DNA from: Spirogloea muscicola
Taxonomy: Eukaryota > Streptophyta > Zygnematophyceae > Spirogloeales > Spirogloeaceae
Reading direction: 5' to 3'
NCBI GenBank assembly: GCA_009602725.1
Contig: WELB01000131.1
Location: 160,792 to 224,791 of the forward strand
DNA length: 64,000 nt
Below, piece after piece: positions 25,501-37,342 of this stretch (its first letter is position 1; every line of letters begins with the position of its first letter). A model generated the notes under the pieces. It did not search any database and was not told the DNA's origin. It was given only the letters and a program-made list of their open reading frames with translations. The position numbers and the translations under genes were made by a program.

Positions 25501-28500
25501 TATCTGGCAGCTGTTTGAGTGCCTGCTTGCAGAGGTGCAGGAAAGGGCCAAAAAGGGTCTTGCTTTGACAAGGAGGTTAAACCGCTCCCTGGCATTTTTC
25601 TGCTACGACCTTCTTTCTGTTGTTGACCCCCACCAAGTGTATGACTTGGTAGGCACTACTCACTCCCTACCATCTCCTTACTTACACTTGCAGCTTCACA
25701 ACAGCTAGCCTTTGCATTACTGATAGGGTGCTACTCCTAATACGAGCAAAGCTTACTGAGCCAGTGTGGAAGGCAGCTTGTCATATTATGACCAGCATCT
25801 CTGGCCATTACAGGTGGCCTTGTACCTTGATAAGTTTCAAGGTGTGCAGCAACAAGTCTTGCAGGACTGTAAGCTCACGTTTCTAGGGATCATATCTGAT
25901 CATGACCTCTACTTGGAGCTTCCTGGCCGAGTGCCCTCTGAAAAGTACGTTGCATGAGGAGAAGCAACACGCTGATCTGGCAATGTCAAACATAGTCCAT
26001 ACCAGATCCTGTGTCGAAGGCCCTGCTTTTAGCTTGATCATGTCGTACCATACTGGTCTATGGTCTTTGAGCTAGTCTTTAATGCCACTGATTCTGGGCT
26101 TGTGATTGATGTTTGAGCTTTATGTGTCAAGTGCCTCACAATGCTTTGCTTAGTTAGGCTGATATATACTCAGACAAGCATCCTCTCAAGCTGCAGAAAT
26201 TATCTGTCAGCAGTTGTCCTTCATGAGCTTGTTGCCACGCTTGACCACGAGGAGTTCCACCTGAGATCCAAGGTAATCGTCCTTTATGTTGCCCTAGGCC
26301 AAGGGTCAGTGTGGCGTTTCCGAAATCTGATGGAATTGGAGTGCAATGATACATGGCAGATTATACCGTCCTCATTCAGATATCATTCTTTTGGGCAGGC
26401 GGCAAGGATACTAGCCAGCTTGATGTGCAAGCACGAGAACGATGTGAAGTATCAGAGCAAGGAAGACAAAATGCACATAGCACAACTGTACCTGCCACTT
26501 ATCAATCTGGTTAAAACCCCTCCCCTGTGGAAGATTCTGGTCTAGCATCACAATATACCTAGAGCTTTTGCTTGATTCAGCACCACAGTTGCTCACATTA
26601 TCACTCCGAAGCTACGCTTCATCAGACAGCTCGCTCTAGGAAGGTATGGCAATTGGACTCGCCCTTCTTGTTGCTCATGTGCCTTTGGCCGTTGGGCTAC
26701 TGAACCTCTGAGCAGGTGCTTGATCGATGGGGAACGTTTAGCACACTTGGCCACACAGAGAAACGGGATGTGCTTGTGTGCGTGTTGATGGTCCTGCGCT
26801 ACATTGATGACCAGTCCCTTTTGGAGCTTTGGCAGCAGAGTCCAGAGCACAGTCGCCTCTTCTTCAAGCTCTTGGAGGAGTCTTTGATGCTCTTTGGGGT
26901 CTGCCTCCATGTCAATTACCACCTGATGGTCACTTTGTTGCTTACACATTGGGCAGTATGCAGCTGCAGCCCATGTTCGTCAGTGCTGATTGAGAAACTT
27001 GGCTTTGCAGCGCAACAAGCCTGTGGTAGAGGCAATTCCAGGCCCAAAATTGCCCAGCCCAGAGGACGACGCAGGCACTTCAACACCCAGTTACTCCAAC
27101 AAGCTAGCGCCCTCCACCGATTGGTTCTTATCAGAGGCTTCTCGTGTTGATAACAAGGTCATAGCATTGGCTTCAACATCACTTCTCGCAACTCTGTGAG
27201 AATGCGATGGCTGCTAGATTTTAATTAGTGATTGTATTTGTCTTTGCTCTTAGGTCCCCTGTTCTGTGTTGAGGGCTTTAGGAGCTGCTTTGACAGGACA
27301 ATGCTTACCATTCTCAGCATAGTGTATTGTTGGACCTCTTTTGAGCTGTACTGGTGGCAGCAGTAATTGTCTTGCACCTCTGAATGAATGGGTGGAAGTG
27401 GAGCTAATTAAGAATCTCATCTGCAGGTACAGACTGCTGGTGAAAACGCTTTCCTCCTGCGTAAGCTTTCTCAGTCAAGTCAGATGCAATTGGCGCTGGC
27501 AGGGCAGCTTAGCTCTCCCGGCTCGTTTGGACCCGGTAGAGCACCCTTGCGGGACGCCTTGACTCAGCCACAAATAACGCGGAAGGAGGCTGTCAGGGCT
27601 CTCAGGGACAGCTTACATCCTGTTTTGAAGTCCAAGCTGGTACGAGCAACCTCAGTGAGAGTGTTGTCCATGCAAGCACTTGTGCCCACAGTCAGAGATT
27701 AGAGTCATGTGATGGCAATCGAACTGCACAGTAAAGTACTGAACCAATGTACTCTGCAGCTTGCAATGTAGCATGTGACTGTCTGCAGAAGCAACAGCAA
27801 GACACATTCATCCATCGAGAAATGTGCAGATGACACGGACAAGGCACAGCTAGGATGGCATGGCTACCCTTTCAAAGCTTGCTGGTTGCATCGCAGAAGA
27901 GAAGGAAGATCAAAAGAGCCGCGTAGGCGCAGAGCCGCGTCGGTGCAGCTTTGGCTGTCCACTAAATTGACATTCCTGGGGACCTGCAGGTAGTCTGGGA
28001 GGATAACATGAGCCTTGCCGTCAGCCTTCAAGTTGTGGAGATTCTGCGAAGATTCTCAGCAGCAGTATCGGCTCAGAAGGTTCAGACGGACTATGACAAA
28101 TTAGAGTGCTTCACAGCTGTATTGACAATACTTTTGTCCAAAGGCCAATATCTTACCTTCTGGAAGACCTTTCTTCCCATATTCTCAGAGCTCCTCTCAT
28201 CTCAAGGGGCTGTCCTCCTCTCACCTGTGAATAACCGCTTCCAAAAAGATGTCGCTTTCTACTTCGTCCGCCTCCTTGTATCAAAGACAGAGTTCCTTCG
28301 AAAGGGAGCCATTTCCGCCCTTTACATACTCTTAAATGTGAGTCCTCACTGTGGACTACTTTACCCTGCGCATAAGCTCTTGGAAGTTTGAGTAAGGCTG
28401 CTCACTAGCTTCTTTAGATGGAATTAGAAACACAGTCCTTGTCTGGAATGCAGAAGCACAGGCGTTTGACTCAAAAGACTGAAGGACTGTGATTGCACAT

Positions 28501-31500
28501 AATCTGAGAATGCCTCGGAGGTGGTTGCGTGAAGCTGCTTACCCATTGCTTGTGATTTTTGCTTGACAGAATGGGCACACCAACTTCCGCAGCACAGAGC
28601 GCTTGCAGGTGATGCTGATCATGACGTTGTCCGAGCTCATCTCAGATGTTCCTGTTCTGACCAAGAACTTGAGAGGGGTGCTGGAAGAGAGTGAGGAGAT
28701 TGCCAGGCTGAGGTTATCCCTTGCAGAGCTTGGAAGACTGGAGGGTGTTCCTACAACCACGGCAGCCTCTCCGACCACCACTGCAGCCTCAATTGTGGGA
28801 TTGGAGGGAACTGCTGATACAATAAAGCCAGCACTGTCCATCTCAGAGGAGAAAAGATGGCGCCAGCAGGTCCTTGGCGAGCTCAAGGATTCGCTGGTGG
28901 AGGTCTTGGAGGCCCAACTTGAACACTCCCGACTTGTGAGTTGTATTGATCTTCCTACAATTGCAGGGAGGTAGCACGAGACGTAGATTAGGGGTTTGAC
29001 TAAGTTGTCACCTCTCTGCAATAGCTCGTTCCCATGTTGTCCAATGTCTAGGTATGAAGGCATTCGTAGAACCAGTATGCATCATACATCTAAGAGAGGG
29101 TGGGTTTGTCCTTTTGGAACAGGCCATGCTCAGTGTTGCAGACAAGTACGTGATGGCCGAGAGCTTTTATGCTCTGGCACGAGCTTATAGGAGAGTACCA
29201 GACCTTCAAATCATGTGGCTTCTCCACCTTTGCAACAATCACCAGGAGAACGAGTCTTGGGCAGAAGCTGCCCAATGTGCCGTTGCTGTGGTGGGGGTCA
29301 TCCTCAGGGTGAGTGTAGCTTCAGATTGCAAATGCACCCATCGCTTTGCTGCGCATCCTCAAAAGTCACGTGTTGCTGAAGCATGCGGAACAATGTTGTT
29401 GTGGTGTCGTCTCCAAATGCCTGCTCTTTTCACCAAGTGATGTATTACTACTGCTCAAGAAGCGAATGATAGTTTGGTGGGTTTAGAGCGACTGTATCTT
29501 CATGGTGACTGTATCTTAGCATCCTTGCTCTTGCAGATGCTAGTGTCTGTAGGCGGATCCAGAACATGGACCCTGGAACACCTCGACACTCTGCGGAGAA
29601 TATGTCCTGTCAGGATGTTGGACGGTGTCGAGGACCCCAACAACTCCACCGCTGGCCTGGGAACAACAAAGCTCACTGCCGACTCCGCCATCAGATATCT
29701 ACAGATGGCATATGGGTTCTTCGTCAAGGCGGAGCTTTACAGCTTCTGCTCCGACCTCCTGGAGTTGCAGATACCAGCCTTTAAGGGCCGGCGTGCTTTT
29801 GGCCAGGTCAAGAACAAAGCATAGCTACAGCAGTGCCTATCCCAGTAACTTGAACGTGCCAGCGCACTACACAATTTGCTCGTATCAATGTGCTTGAGAG
29901 GCCGCCATGTCTACAGGTCTGTGGAGATACGAACGAGTATGTTAGCCATGCAGATTACTGATCTGCTAGTGAGTTGATGTGGATGTTGTACTAACATAAA
30001 CAGTTGTTGGAAACAGCTGGCAAGGGTGCACATGTCTCTTACGAGCATCTACGAGTCCATTCAAGAACAGGAGGGAAGGTCCATCCCGTTCAAGGATGCA
30101 ACTTATTACCGTGTGGGCTTCTACGGTGACCGCTTCGGTCGCCTCAACAAGAAGTGAGCAATAGCTCCGCACCTGTCATTACAGGCATGCTTTACCATGA
30201 TCTTGTAGGGAGGCAATTTTGCTGGAGTCAGCAATGAAACAATCTTCAATTAGGGTGCTCAAGTAGATGTATGGAGGTGGTTGGTGCCTGTTGACTCTAC
30301 TCTGTCTGATTCTTCCTGGCTCTTTTCTGACTGCTAGGGAGTTCATCTACCGAGAAGCCAGAGATGTGCGCCTGGGCGACATGGTAGAGAGATTGGGGAA
30401 GGTGTATGAGAAGCGATATGACTACGATGTGCCGCTGCAGATTTTCCCGGACTCGAGGAACATAAAGCCAGAGGAGCTGCAGCCGGGCTTTGCTTACCTC
30501 CAGATCACGTCGGTCGAGCCAGTGGTGGGCAGCGAGGAAGAGTGCTGGAAGGGGAAGCCGCCAGAGACCGTTGCCGCAGCTGCGCCTTCATACAAGAGAT
30601 TCCTGTTTGACACCCCGTTCACCACAAATGGCAAATCACAGGTCAGCACTATAAGAGGCGATCTGGGTGCTTGCCAATATCCTTTGAGTGCCACATTTAC
30701 TGTGAGCACCCCTTTCAGGACAACTGATGGGTTTGCTTAAGAGAGTGTCGATGTGGCAACTTCAAGTGGTTGGTAGTCACCTATGGCATCTCATCACCAA
30801 TACATGACATTTTGTTGCCTTAGCACAGAGGACATGCAGGGCTTTCAGTAGTCTCACTGTAGTAGCTCCATTGGTTTGGCTGCTGCGTCCAGGCTGGAGG
30901 ACTGGAAGACCAGTGGAAGAGGAGGACCATCCTCGAGAGCGAGAGCCCGTTCCCTGCCCTAGTCAAGCGGCTCCAGGTGGTGAAATCGGAGAGCCGAGAG
31001 TACTCGCCTTTGGAATGCGCAGTGTCAATGATCGAGTCCAGGACGCAGGCCCTGCAGAATGAGTTGTCAGTAGCTGCTAGCAGCGGTGCCGACTACGCTC
31101 CACGAGCACAGGTAAGATCCGACATGTCGACTTTGTACCTCGAACAAGCTTGCATCTGATGTTCTCTTCCCGCAGCACTTCATGTCAGCCACCATGGGTT
31201 GCCGCTCATATGCTACCCTGCTTTCCACCTTGCTTCATGCAGGTGCTGCAGCGCATGCTCCAGGGCAGCGTGGCCGTGCAAGTGAATAGTGGCATGCTGG
31301 GTGTGTGCATGGCGTTCCTGTCGCCTGTGGGGCCAGAGCGGCAGCCGCAGCCGCGGCCGCACCTGAGCCCAGCCAATGTGCCGCTGCTCGCCGAGGCCAT
31401 CCGCAGCTTCATCAGTGTGTGTAAGGAGGCAATCAATGTGCACACACGCGTCATGCGAGAGGGCGATCTGGAGTTCCACAAAGAGCTCGTCTTTGGACTG

Positions 31501-31632
31501 CAGACGTTGACAACTGAGATTTCAGCTTTCTTGCCGGCCATTGCTGAAGTTGTGCGCGGCTCGCGGCCATCGTCACGAAACCCATCGTTGACGTTGGATA
31601 GGACAGCCAAACCGAGTGTACCAGGCCTATAA
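19518..31632 (+). CDS. SPK1: SPIKE1-like DOCK-family guanine nucleotide exchange factor, about 30 exons
   Basis: SPIKE1 is the plant DOCK protein that activates ROP/Rac GTPases and controls actin and cell shape. Exon 1 (19518-19592) encodes MSLLRLQRLPRPG to DVDPL. Exon 2 (19953-20109) gives LEAWPHLLELVQCYKGD and NKYGHYE, as in SPIKE1. Then come VLSLTIQAGLVEPIYGTICL and EKLSEDFYFQF (21.3-21.4 kb), and the DHR1/C2 region: SQVLHCLYVYPQSIAVTRKR (22.9 kb), HHLLFTFFHVDLL (23.4 kb), VVVGYSVVPL (23.6 kb). The long helical middle includes LQYLQPILNMLLRMIGDGGE, KGYRVGPVYEDVLSMAW and LALTRRLNRSLAFFCYDLL. DHR2 follows: AESFYALARAYRRVPDLQIM (29.2 kb), ATYYRVGFYGDRFG (30.1 kb), REARDVRLGDMVE, RFLFDTPFTTNGK. 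The final exon starts at about 31241 with QRMLQGSVAVQVNSGMLGVC and ends with TAA at 31632. The match runs along the whole length and no break was seen. The 5' flank is a repeat mosaic. Confidence 0.95.
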
Positions 31633-32310
31633 CAACTTCTTTGAAGTGGGCCTTGTGAAGCACTAGCGGCAGTCAGACTTGGACGTACTTCTCAAGAAGG
31701 GGGAGTCAAGCGCCAGACCTGCTCGAGTCGTATGCAGCTTTTTGAGGCCATTCTTAGGGCTCTTTGTATAGATGTTACTGCCTGCTTGACTCGAAGTCGG
31801 GATGACCTGGCAAGATCCAGGACAACTTCCTGCGAGGCAAGCAGGTTGACATAGGCGGCTCTTTGCCTGCTGACCAGGTGTGCTCGCCTTCGGCACAGCA
31901 GCACTCGACGGCCTCGCATTAGGCTGAGGCTGTCTTCTTAGATGGAGAGGAGATAGGTGTAGCCCGTGTTCAATCAACCCAAGTGTGTGATGCTTCACAA
32001 TATCATAACCACTTGAGACTGGGCAAGTCCTGCATGGGCTTGTACTGGGCGGAACCTACATTCCTATTGGTGGGTTGTCAGGGGCAGGTGGCGTGTTTGC
32101 AAGCTCTGGTAGGCACCTTGGCAAAAACGTCAGTGTTGTCGGCAGGCAGATGTGCAGTGTCGAGTAATCAAAGAGCACTCACGGCACCACCGAGAACACA
32201 AGTTGGGCATAATGCTGAGTCCTGCACCAAGCAAGTGTTGCGCAGGTGACGACAGGTCGCGGGCCTGCCTGATATGCGGGGTGAGTGCCAGCGTTTATGT
32301 GGGCCCCAGG
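31633..32310. other. Intergenic stretch after SPIKE1
   Basis: No gene was recognised. It holds the SPIKE1 3' untranslated region and unassigned sequence. A 111-residue minus-strand open frame (31663-31998) matches nothing I know and is probably chance. Confidence 0.4.
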
Positions 32311-32610
32311 AGAGAGTGAGAGAAGGCGCACTGTGCGTATGAAAGGGAGGCCAAAATAGGCCAACACTCTCTTTCGGGCAAAAGCAAATGCAAAGACTGG
32401 GGCTACTACATATAGTGAGGCTTTATGTGTAAGGTTCTTAGGATCAAAATGCGAAAGCCGGCTGAAGGTGAACTTCAGTATCGCAAGTAGGCACATACAG
32501 ATCCGACAAGCTACTTGGGGACCTCGGCATCGGCACGGAAGCCTGTGGCCTGGCAAAGAGCACGCCCAGCACGCTGATGAATAGCCAAAGCTTGGGAGCC
32601 TGCAAAGTCG
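32310..32610 (-). mobile_element. LINE 3' end, reverse-oriented degenerate copy
   Basis: Read on the minus strand, 32610 to 32455 follows the LINE 3' coding end: atccgacaagcta is the reverse of tagcttgtcggat, and the encoded signature LSDLYVPT replaces LSDLYLLT. It then continues through the UTR module (gaaggcgcactgtgcgtatg, aaagggaggccaa). It is more decayed than the copies at 16.9 and 17.7 kb. Confidence 0.7.
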
Positions 32611-32948
32611 ATGACAGTCGGATCCTGTGATGCAGGAAGAGGACGGCAACAGTAACAGCAGCAGCGCCACGGCCTGCAGAAGTATCGCCAAGGCCCCGAG
32701 GATCAATGATGGGGGCGGTGCGTGTCGTGCCACCTGGTGTCCGTTGCCAGGTGACGTCGATAGGGCAGAATTGGGTTGAATCCAGGTGACATGTTGGAGT
32801 CCACGTGGCCAGCAACGCCAAACATTGTGAAAGGAAGTAGAAAACGAGAAGATCGGGTACTCCTTGATTCGAGATTAGATAGATACATGTAGATAGTTTA
32901 GTATCGGAATGAGAAGGTAACTGGAGCTTGTGGTGGATGATTTTTCAA

Positions 32949-33250
32949 TTACCCCCCCCCCCCCAACCGTGAGTCCTGACCAGGTCGAAGAGTTGGGTCA
33001 GCATCCACGCAAGCCTTGCAGAACCAATCATTGGAAGGTATGCTTGTTAGTGGTGGCGATAAACAATGAGTATGCCACCCCTTGTTGCAAGCAGAACACA
33101 ACAGCATGGTTGCTGATCGGCATTCCCGATGACAGATTTCGCATGACAAATGCGCAGAGACCCACTGTCTGGTAGGATCTATTGTGGGGTCACTATAGAG
33201 AGGTATCGGGGGGGGTGACATTCTGAATGTGATCAGGAATCTCCCTGCCA
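32949..33250 (-). mobile_element. PHD-finger segment at the C-terminal end of the gypsy fossil
   Basis: The segment shows the spacing Cys-x2-Cys, Cys-x2-Cys, Gly-Trp-His-x2-Cys, then Trp-x-Cys-x2-Cys (CEICHREC, LLCSACNKGWHTHCL, DWFCKACVD), the Cys4-His-Cys3 pattern of PHD fingers. PHD fingers commonly read histone H3 tails. In this position other Ty3/gypsy lineages carry a chromodomain, which steers integration to particular chromatin. A similar targeting role is inference. Confidence 0.75.
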
Positions 33251-35277
33251 CATGAGCCTTATCGACGAATGACTCCTGAAGAGTTTTTGCCAACAACCTT
33301 GGAGATGAATGGACTGGTAGTGGCATCTAGTGCATCTTGAGGTTTCACCTTTAGGTAGACATATTTGTTGACAGCAATCGTCTCAGCTTTGGGTTGATAA
33401 CCGGCACTACAGATTGTAGCATAACGTTGCATATCGCGATAATGAGCAATACGTGGATTGTTTAAAGTAATGGGCATATGCCATTTGAATAGGCGGCCCC
33501 GCTCAGTACAAACTTTGATCCATACACATCCACATGTGGATTCAATGATTCGATGATCCGAATCTTGATTCGGATCATCAAGATCAACTACTTCCATTGC
33601 GACAGCATGGAGACTTATAAGTGTTACTGGATGACGTCCATGTAGAAGGAAGTACGGGCTATAGGCCGACAAGGACGTCTGTTTAGACATCTGGTACTCC
33701 ATAATAAGCCATGGCAAGAGCCGGTCCCACCTTTCCATGCCGTTACAAAGAGCATGCTTGGTCAGAACACAATTTATAGTCTGTACCATGCGTTCCGCTA
33801 ACCTATCAGCTTGTGGGTGGTCGCGTGAGGTTAGCCGATACTTAATAAATGCTTGGTTTAGCAGATGCTGAAAGTCACTTTGAAAGTCCGATCCCTGATC
33901 ATTGAGCACCTCAGCGCAAGAGCCATTTCTGATAATACTTGGTGCAAGAAAGCCTCAGCGATGTGTACACTAGACTTGGTAGGAATGATGACCACCTCAA
34001 CCCATCTAGTTAAGTGTCCAATCAGGATAAACACGTAGGGTCTTTTATCTCCTCGACTCAGAAGACCAGCGAAGTCCAAACTACAGCAATAGAACAATCC
34101 GTCTATAGGCAAGGATGAAGTTGAGGTGACTTTCACGGAAAAGTACTTCGAACGTGGTCACAGTCCTTGCAGGTAGACAGAACATATTTCACCATATTTG
34201 TTGTGCCAGACCACCAATAATTAGTGGCCAACAGACTGATAGTGCGCTTGCTGCCAGAATGCGCGAAGGAGGCATGAATATCCTGCACAATTTTGTTTCC
34301 GCACTGCAGGGGGTGGAACAATCTGATTGCCGTATCAGCATCAGCCTGAATAAGGTGTGTATCAGTCAAGACATAAAGACGTACTTGGTGCTTTATTCGA
34401 TCCTTCTGCATTTTTGTAGAATTGGGAGGTTTGATGCAAGTCTGTAGATACTGTGAAACTGGTGCAGCCAACCAGACATCTTTAGAAAAGAACGTATTAT
34501 CAGGTACTTCAGTAACGTATGCTGAATAATCATCGTGTGGATGACATCAGAGCATGAGCTAATCGACAGGGAAAGATTGACCTATGCCTTACGGTCTTAT
34601 GAGCAAGTTGACTGGAAACAGCATCGGTGCCTGGGCTACGACTGAGAACATCAGCGTCCAGACATTGGATCCCGGGACGATGAATGACTTCAAAGTCATA
34701 CTCTTGTAGTTAAAGAGCCCAACGTGCTAGCTTTTTTGTGGTTTATGAAGGGTCAGCAACCATGTATTAGCTGATAATCAGTGACTAATTTAAAAGAGCG
34801 ATCATAAAGGTATGGTCGGAAATGTGACGGCCCACATGGCAGCCAAGCATTCCCCTTCATATGCAGAATGATTTTGCTGTGCACAATTGTTACAGCAACT
34901 AGCATAGACAATTATATAGTGTTATAGTTGTCCTCGTCACGCTGAGTCAAAACAGCACCTATACCCACCTTGCTCCAGTCAGGGTGTAAGTAAACTCCTT
35001 CAGTATTATCAGGATGTCGCAGAACTGGAGCTTGAGTGAGAGCCTGTTTGAGCTGATTGAACAACTGGTGATGAGCAGGAGTCCACTGCCATCTTTCCTC
35101 TTTCTTCAGCAGATCATCGAGAGGTCGAGCTATGGAGTAGAAATCCTTGATAAGTTGTCGATAATAGCTAGCCAAGCCAAGGAAAGCCCGTGATAACTTG
35201 ATATTAGTTGGTTCAGGAATGTCAATAACAGCCTGCGCTTTGGCAGCTTGCGGGGACAACCCCTTATCTGATATCTT

Positions 35278-35492
35278 TGTCTAGTATCGGTATTTGCAGA
35301 CATGTTAGTGGTATTAATGCCGCCGGATGCAGTGCCACCGGAAGTAGTGCCACCTGAAGATGCCCTGTCGAAGAATAATTGATGGAAGAGATGATTATTC
35401 GACAGGGCATCTTCAGGTGGCACTACTTCCGGTGGCACTGCGTCCGGCGGCACTAATGCTACTAATGTGTCTGCGAATACCGATACTAGACA
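35278..35492. mobile_element. 215-bp foldback (MITE-like) element inserted in the gypsy RT
   Basis: Two arms of about 100 bp are near-perfect reverse complements. The left begins tgtctagtatcggtattt, the right ends aataccgatactagaca, and about 14 bp separate them. Each arm contains the pair agtgccaccggaagt and agtgccacctgaag. RT-coding sequence of the fossil lies on both sides, so the palindrome was inserted later. No transposase is encoded. Target-site duplications are not clear. Confidence 0.85.
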
Positions 35493-36010
35493 GGTTATGG
35501 GCCCACTACGCAGCCGTGACCCAAATGGGCAACCTCAGGTAAGCCAAAGCGACTTTGCCCGGGGTGGCATCTTAGTCCAGCCTGCTGGAAGGTATCAAGC
35601 ACAACTGCAACATGGCGTAGTGTTCTGCAGATTTCTGGCTGAACACCAACACGTAATCAATATAACATTGCGCAAATGGAATGCTTCTCAACACAATAAC
35701 CATGACACGCTGAACATGATAGGGGCGCTTTTGAGACCAAATGGCATTCTGATCAAGTCATATAGAACTCCAACAAAAGTAAGGGTCTTGTCGGTATAGA
35801 TGCTTGCAAACTAGAAGCACTCGATATAACGGCTTTCGAGACTACGTCGGAACGTTGAGATGGGAAATTTCAAGTGTGTATTGCCAACGCGCCGGTTTAC
35901 GTACTGGTCACACGGAGTTCGTCCATGGTAGGCTCTTTAGCAGCCGAACTCGTAGGCTTGCCCGTACCTTCTTGGTACGCCCGGGACGCGCGCTCGATAG
36001 CCGCTGGTGT

Positions 36011-36113
36011 GCCAGCGGTGGCGGCGGCGGCGGCGGCAGCGACGACAACAGCAGCGACGGCAGCGGCAGCGACGACGGCAGCGACGAGGCGGCGGCAGCG
36101 GCGGCGGCGAGAA
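36011..36113. repeat. GGC/GAC trinucleotide repeat tract
   Basis: A run of ggc, agc and gac triplets. It gives an Ala/Thr-rich or an Arg-rich open frame depending on phase, within an open frame at 35874-36134 that begins with less repetitive sequence. I do not recognise a gene, and repeat-driven openness is the simplest reading. Confidence 0.7.
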
Positions 36114-36489
36114 AAGGCTGAAGAACGAGACTGAACGGACCGAGTCGAACAACTCGGTCCTAGCCCTCCTCTCGCTTATCCTCGGAAATTGTTTCTGAAG
36201 CAGGCTCTTTGGCCCATTTGGCTCCCCCTTCCACCCTCGATAGTAGCCTGGGACCGTCCCAACCAATTCCAGGCTATGCTGGCCTTGGGGATCAAGGGTG
36301 GAGGGGCAGGGCAGAAATATGGGCTCCCGTCTTTATCGTTATGGGCTCGAGTCTTTCAGCCATTGCTTTGCTTATAAAGAGCTATTTATGGCTGCGCACG
36401 AATATCACAGCCTTCCACCTTTCAAAGAGGAAGGTGCGCTGCGCGTGAAACGAAAGGGAGGCTAAACCAAGTCAACACACTTATCAGGC

Positions 36490-36950
36490 AAACGCTTGTG
36501 CAAAGAATGGGGCAACAGGAAGAGAAAGGCGCGCGGTGCGCATGAAAGAAAGGGAAGCCAATCCGAGCCTTGCAGACACTGGATATTCTAGTTTAGGACT
36601 TAGGACTCTGGGTTGTGGGCTTAGAGTTTACCACACACCCCTTTGGAAGTGCCACTTTCTTACAAAGAGCAAGCGCGGCCAGATTAACTGGTGGCTGGGA
36701 GAGGCCAGCCCAAAAGAATGGACAAGGTCTGAAAGTCGGAGTGCTAAGGACTGGTACGAAGTCCTGGTAACGTAGAAGCAAGCTGTCTAAGGGGGTCTCT
36801 AGTACCCACAGGTGAGCACATCATGTCCGACAAGCTAAGCTGAGGAGCCAGGGCACCACCACGCAAGCCATTGACCTGGCCTAGTGCACGCCCAACACGC
36901 TGGTGAACTGCGAGTGCCTGGGAGCGCTGCAGGCACTGCAGCGCTGTAGA
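36490..36950 (-). mobile_element. LINE 3' end, reverse-oriented copy with the short unit in its UTR
   Basis: On the minus strand, 36950 to 36810 matches the LINE coding end (gtccgacaagctaagc, tgacctggcctagtgcacgc). It is followed by a UTR in which the short unit appears at 36690-36745 (ggccagcccaaaagaatgga, caaggtctgaaag), and then by the ggcgcgcggtgcgcatgaaa module at 36530. A telomere-like decayed run lies at 36590-36635. Confidence 0.75.
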
Positions 36951-37342
36951 AAGCGCAGACCTTCGCTAAGGGCACAGAGGAACTCTCAATATTTCTGACA
37001 CTGGTTAAACAAAATGTTATCCTAAATACTAACTAACTAACAGCAGAGTATTAATTAGCAATAAAGTCAATAAGTCAGGGTCATTAAGCAGGTGCGTAAT
37101 GCATGGTGTAACTTGCACTCTTCAGGTAAGACTACAAGACTTAACGGCTACAACAAGCTTGACCCACACCCTGAGAAAGGAAAGGCAACTCAAGACTGTA
37201 ACATCTGCCTCAAATTTCAACACATAGAAGACCACCAAGCAACATAACACAGTCCTGTCTGCGGAGGGGGCTGGTAGATGGGGAAAAGGGAGGACAAATT
37301 GCTTAATATCTCATGTACAAAGATGTGGCCATTGCTCTATGT

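Larger units (their letters stand above)
32945..35830 (-). mobile_element. Broken Ty3/gypsy LTR-retrotransposon pol fossil with a PHD finger
   Basis: Parts, read on the minus strand: reverse transcriptase (about 35820-35510 and on to 34915, including the SYYRQLIKDF region), RNase H remains (about 35080-34500), integrase zinc-binding domain (about 34440-34140), integrase core (about 34110-33260, with SRDHPQADRLAERMVQTIN), and a terminal PHD zinc finger (about 33250-32949). No gag or protease was recognised upstream, and I could not find a pair of LTRs, so the copy is also truncated. A 13-nt C run on the plus strand (32952-32964) could be what remains of the polypurine tract. It is clearly broken, with several breaks, and a foldback element is inserted in the RT. 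It appears moderately old: domains are readable but decayed. Confidence 0.88.

Noticed and set aside
32000-36200. A flanking LTR pair for the gypsy fossil
   Set aside because: I found no long direct repeat on the two sides. The similar ends near 35.28 and 35.49 kb belong to the foldback element and are inverted.
36221-36309. Imperfect inverted repeat (ctcccccttccaccctcgat / atcaagggtggaggggcag)
   Set aside because: Arms are short, purine/pyrimidine-biased and imperfect with a 50-nt loop. Chance is likely, with no sign of an element.
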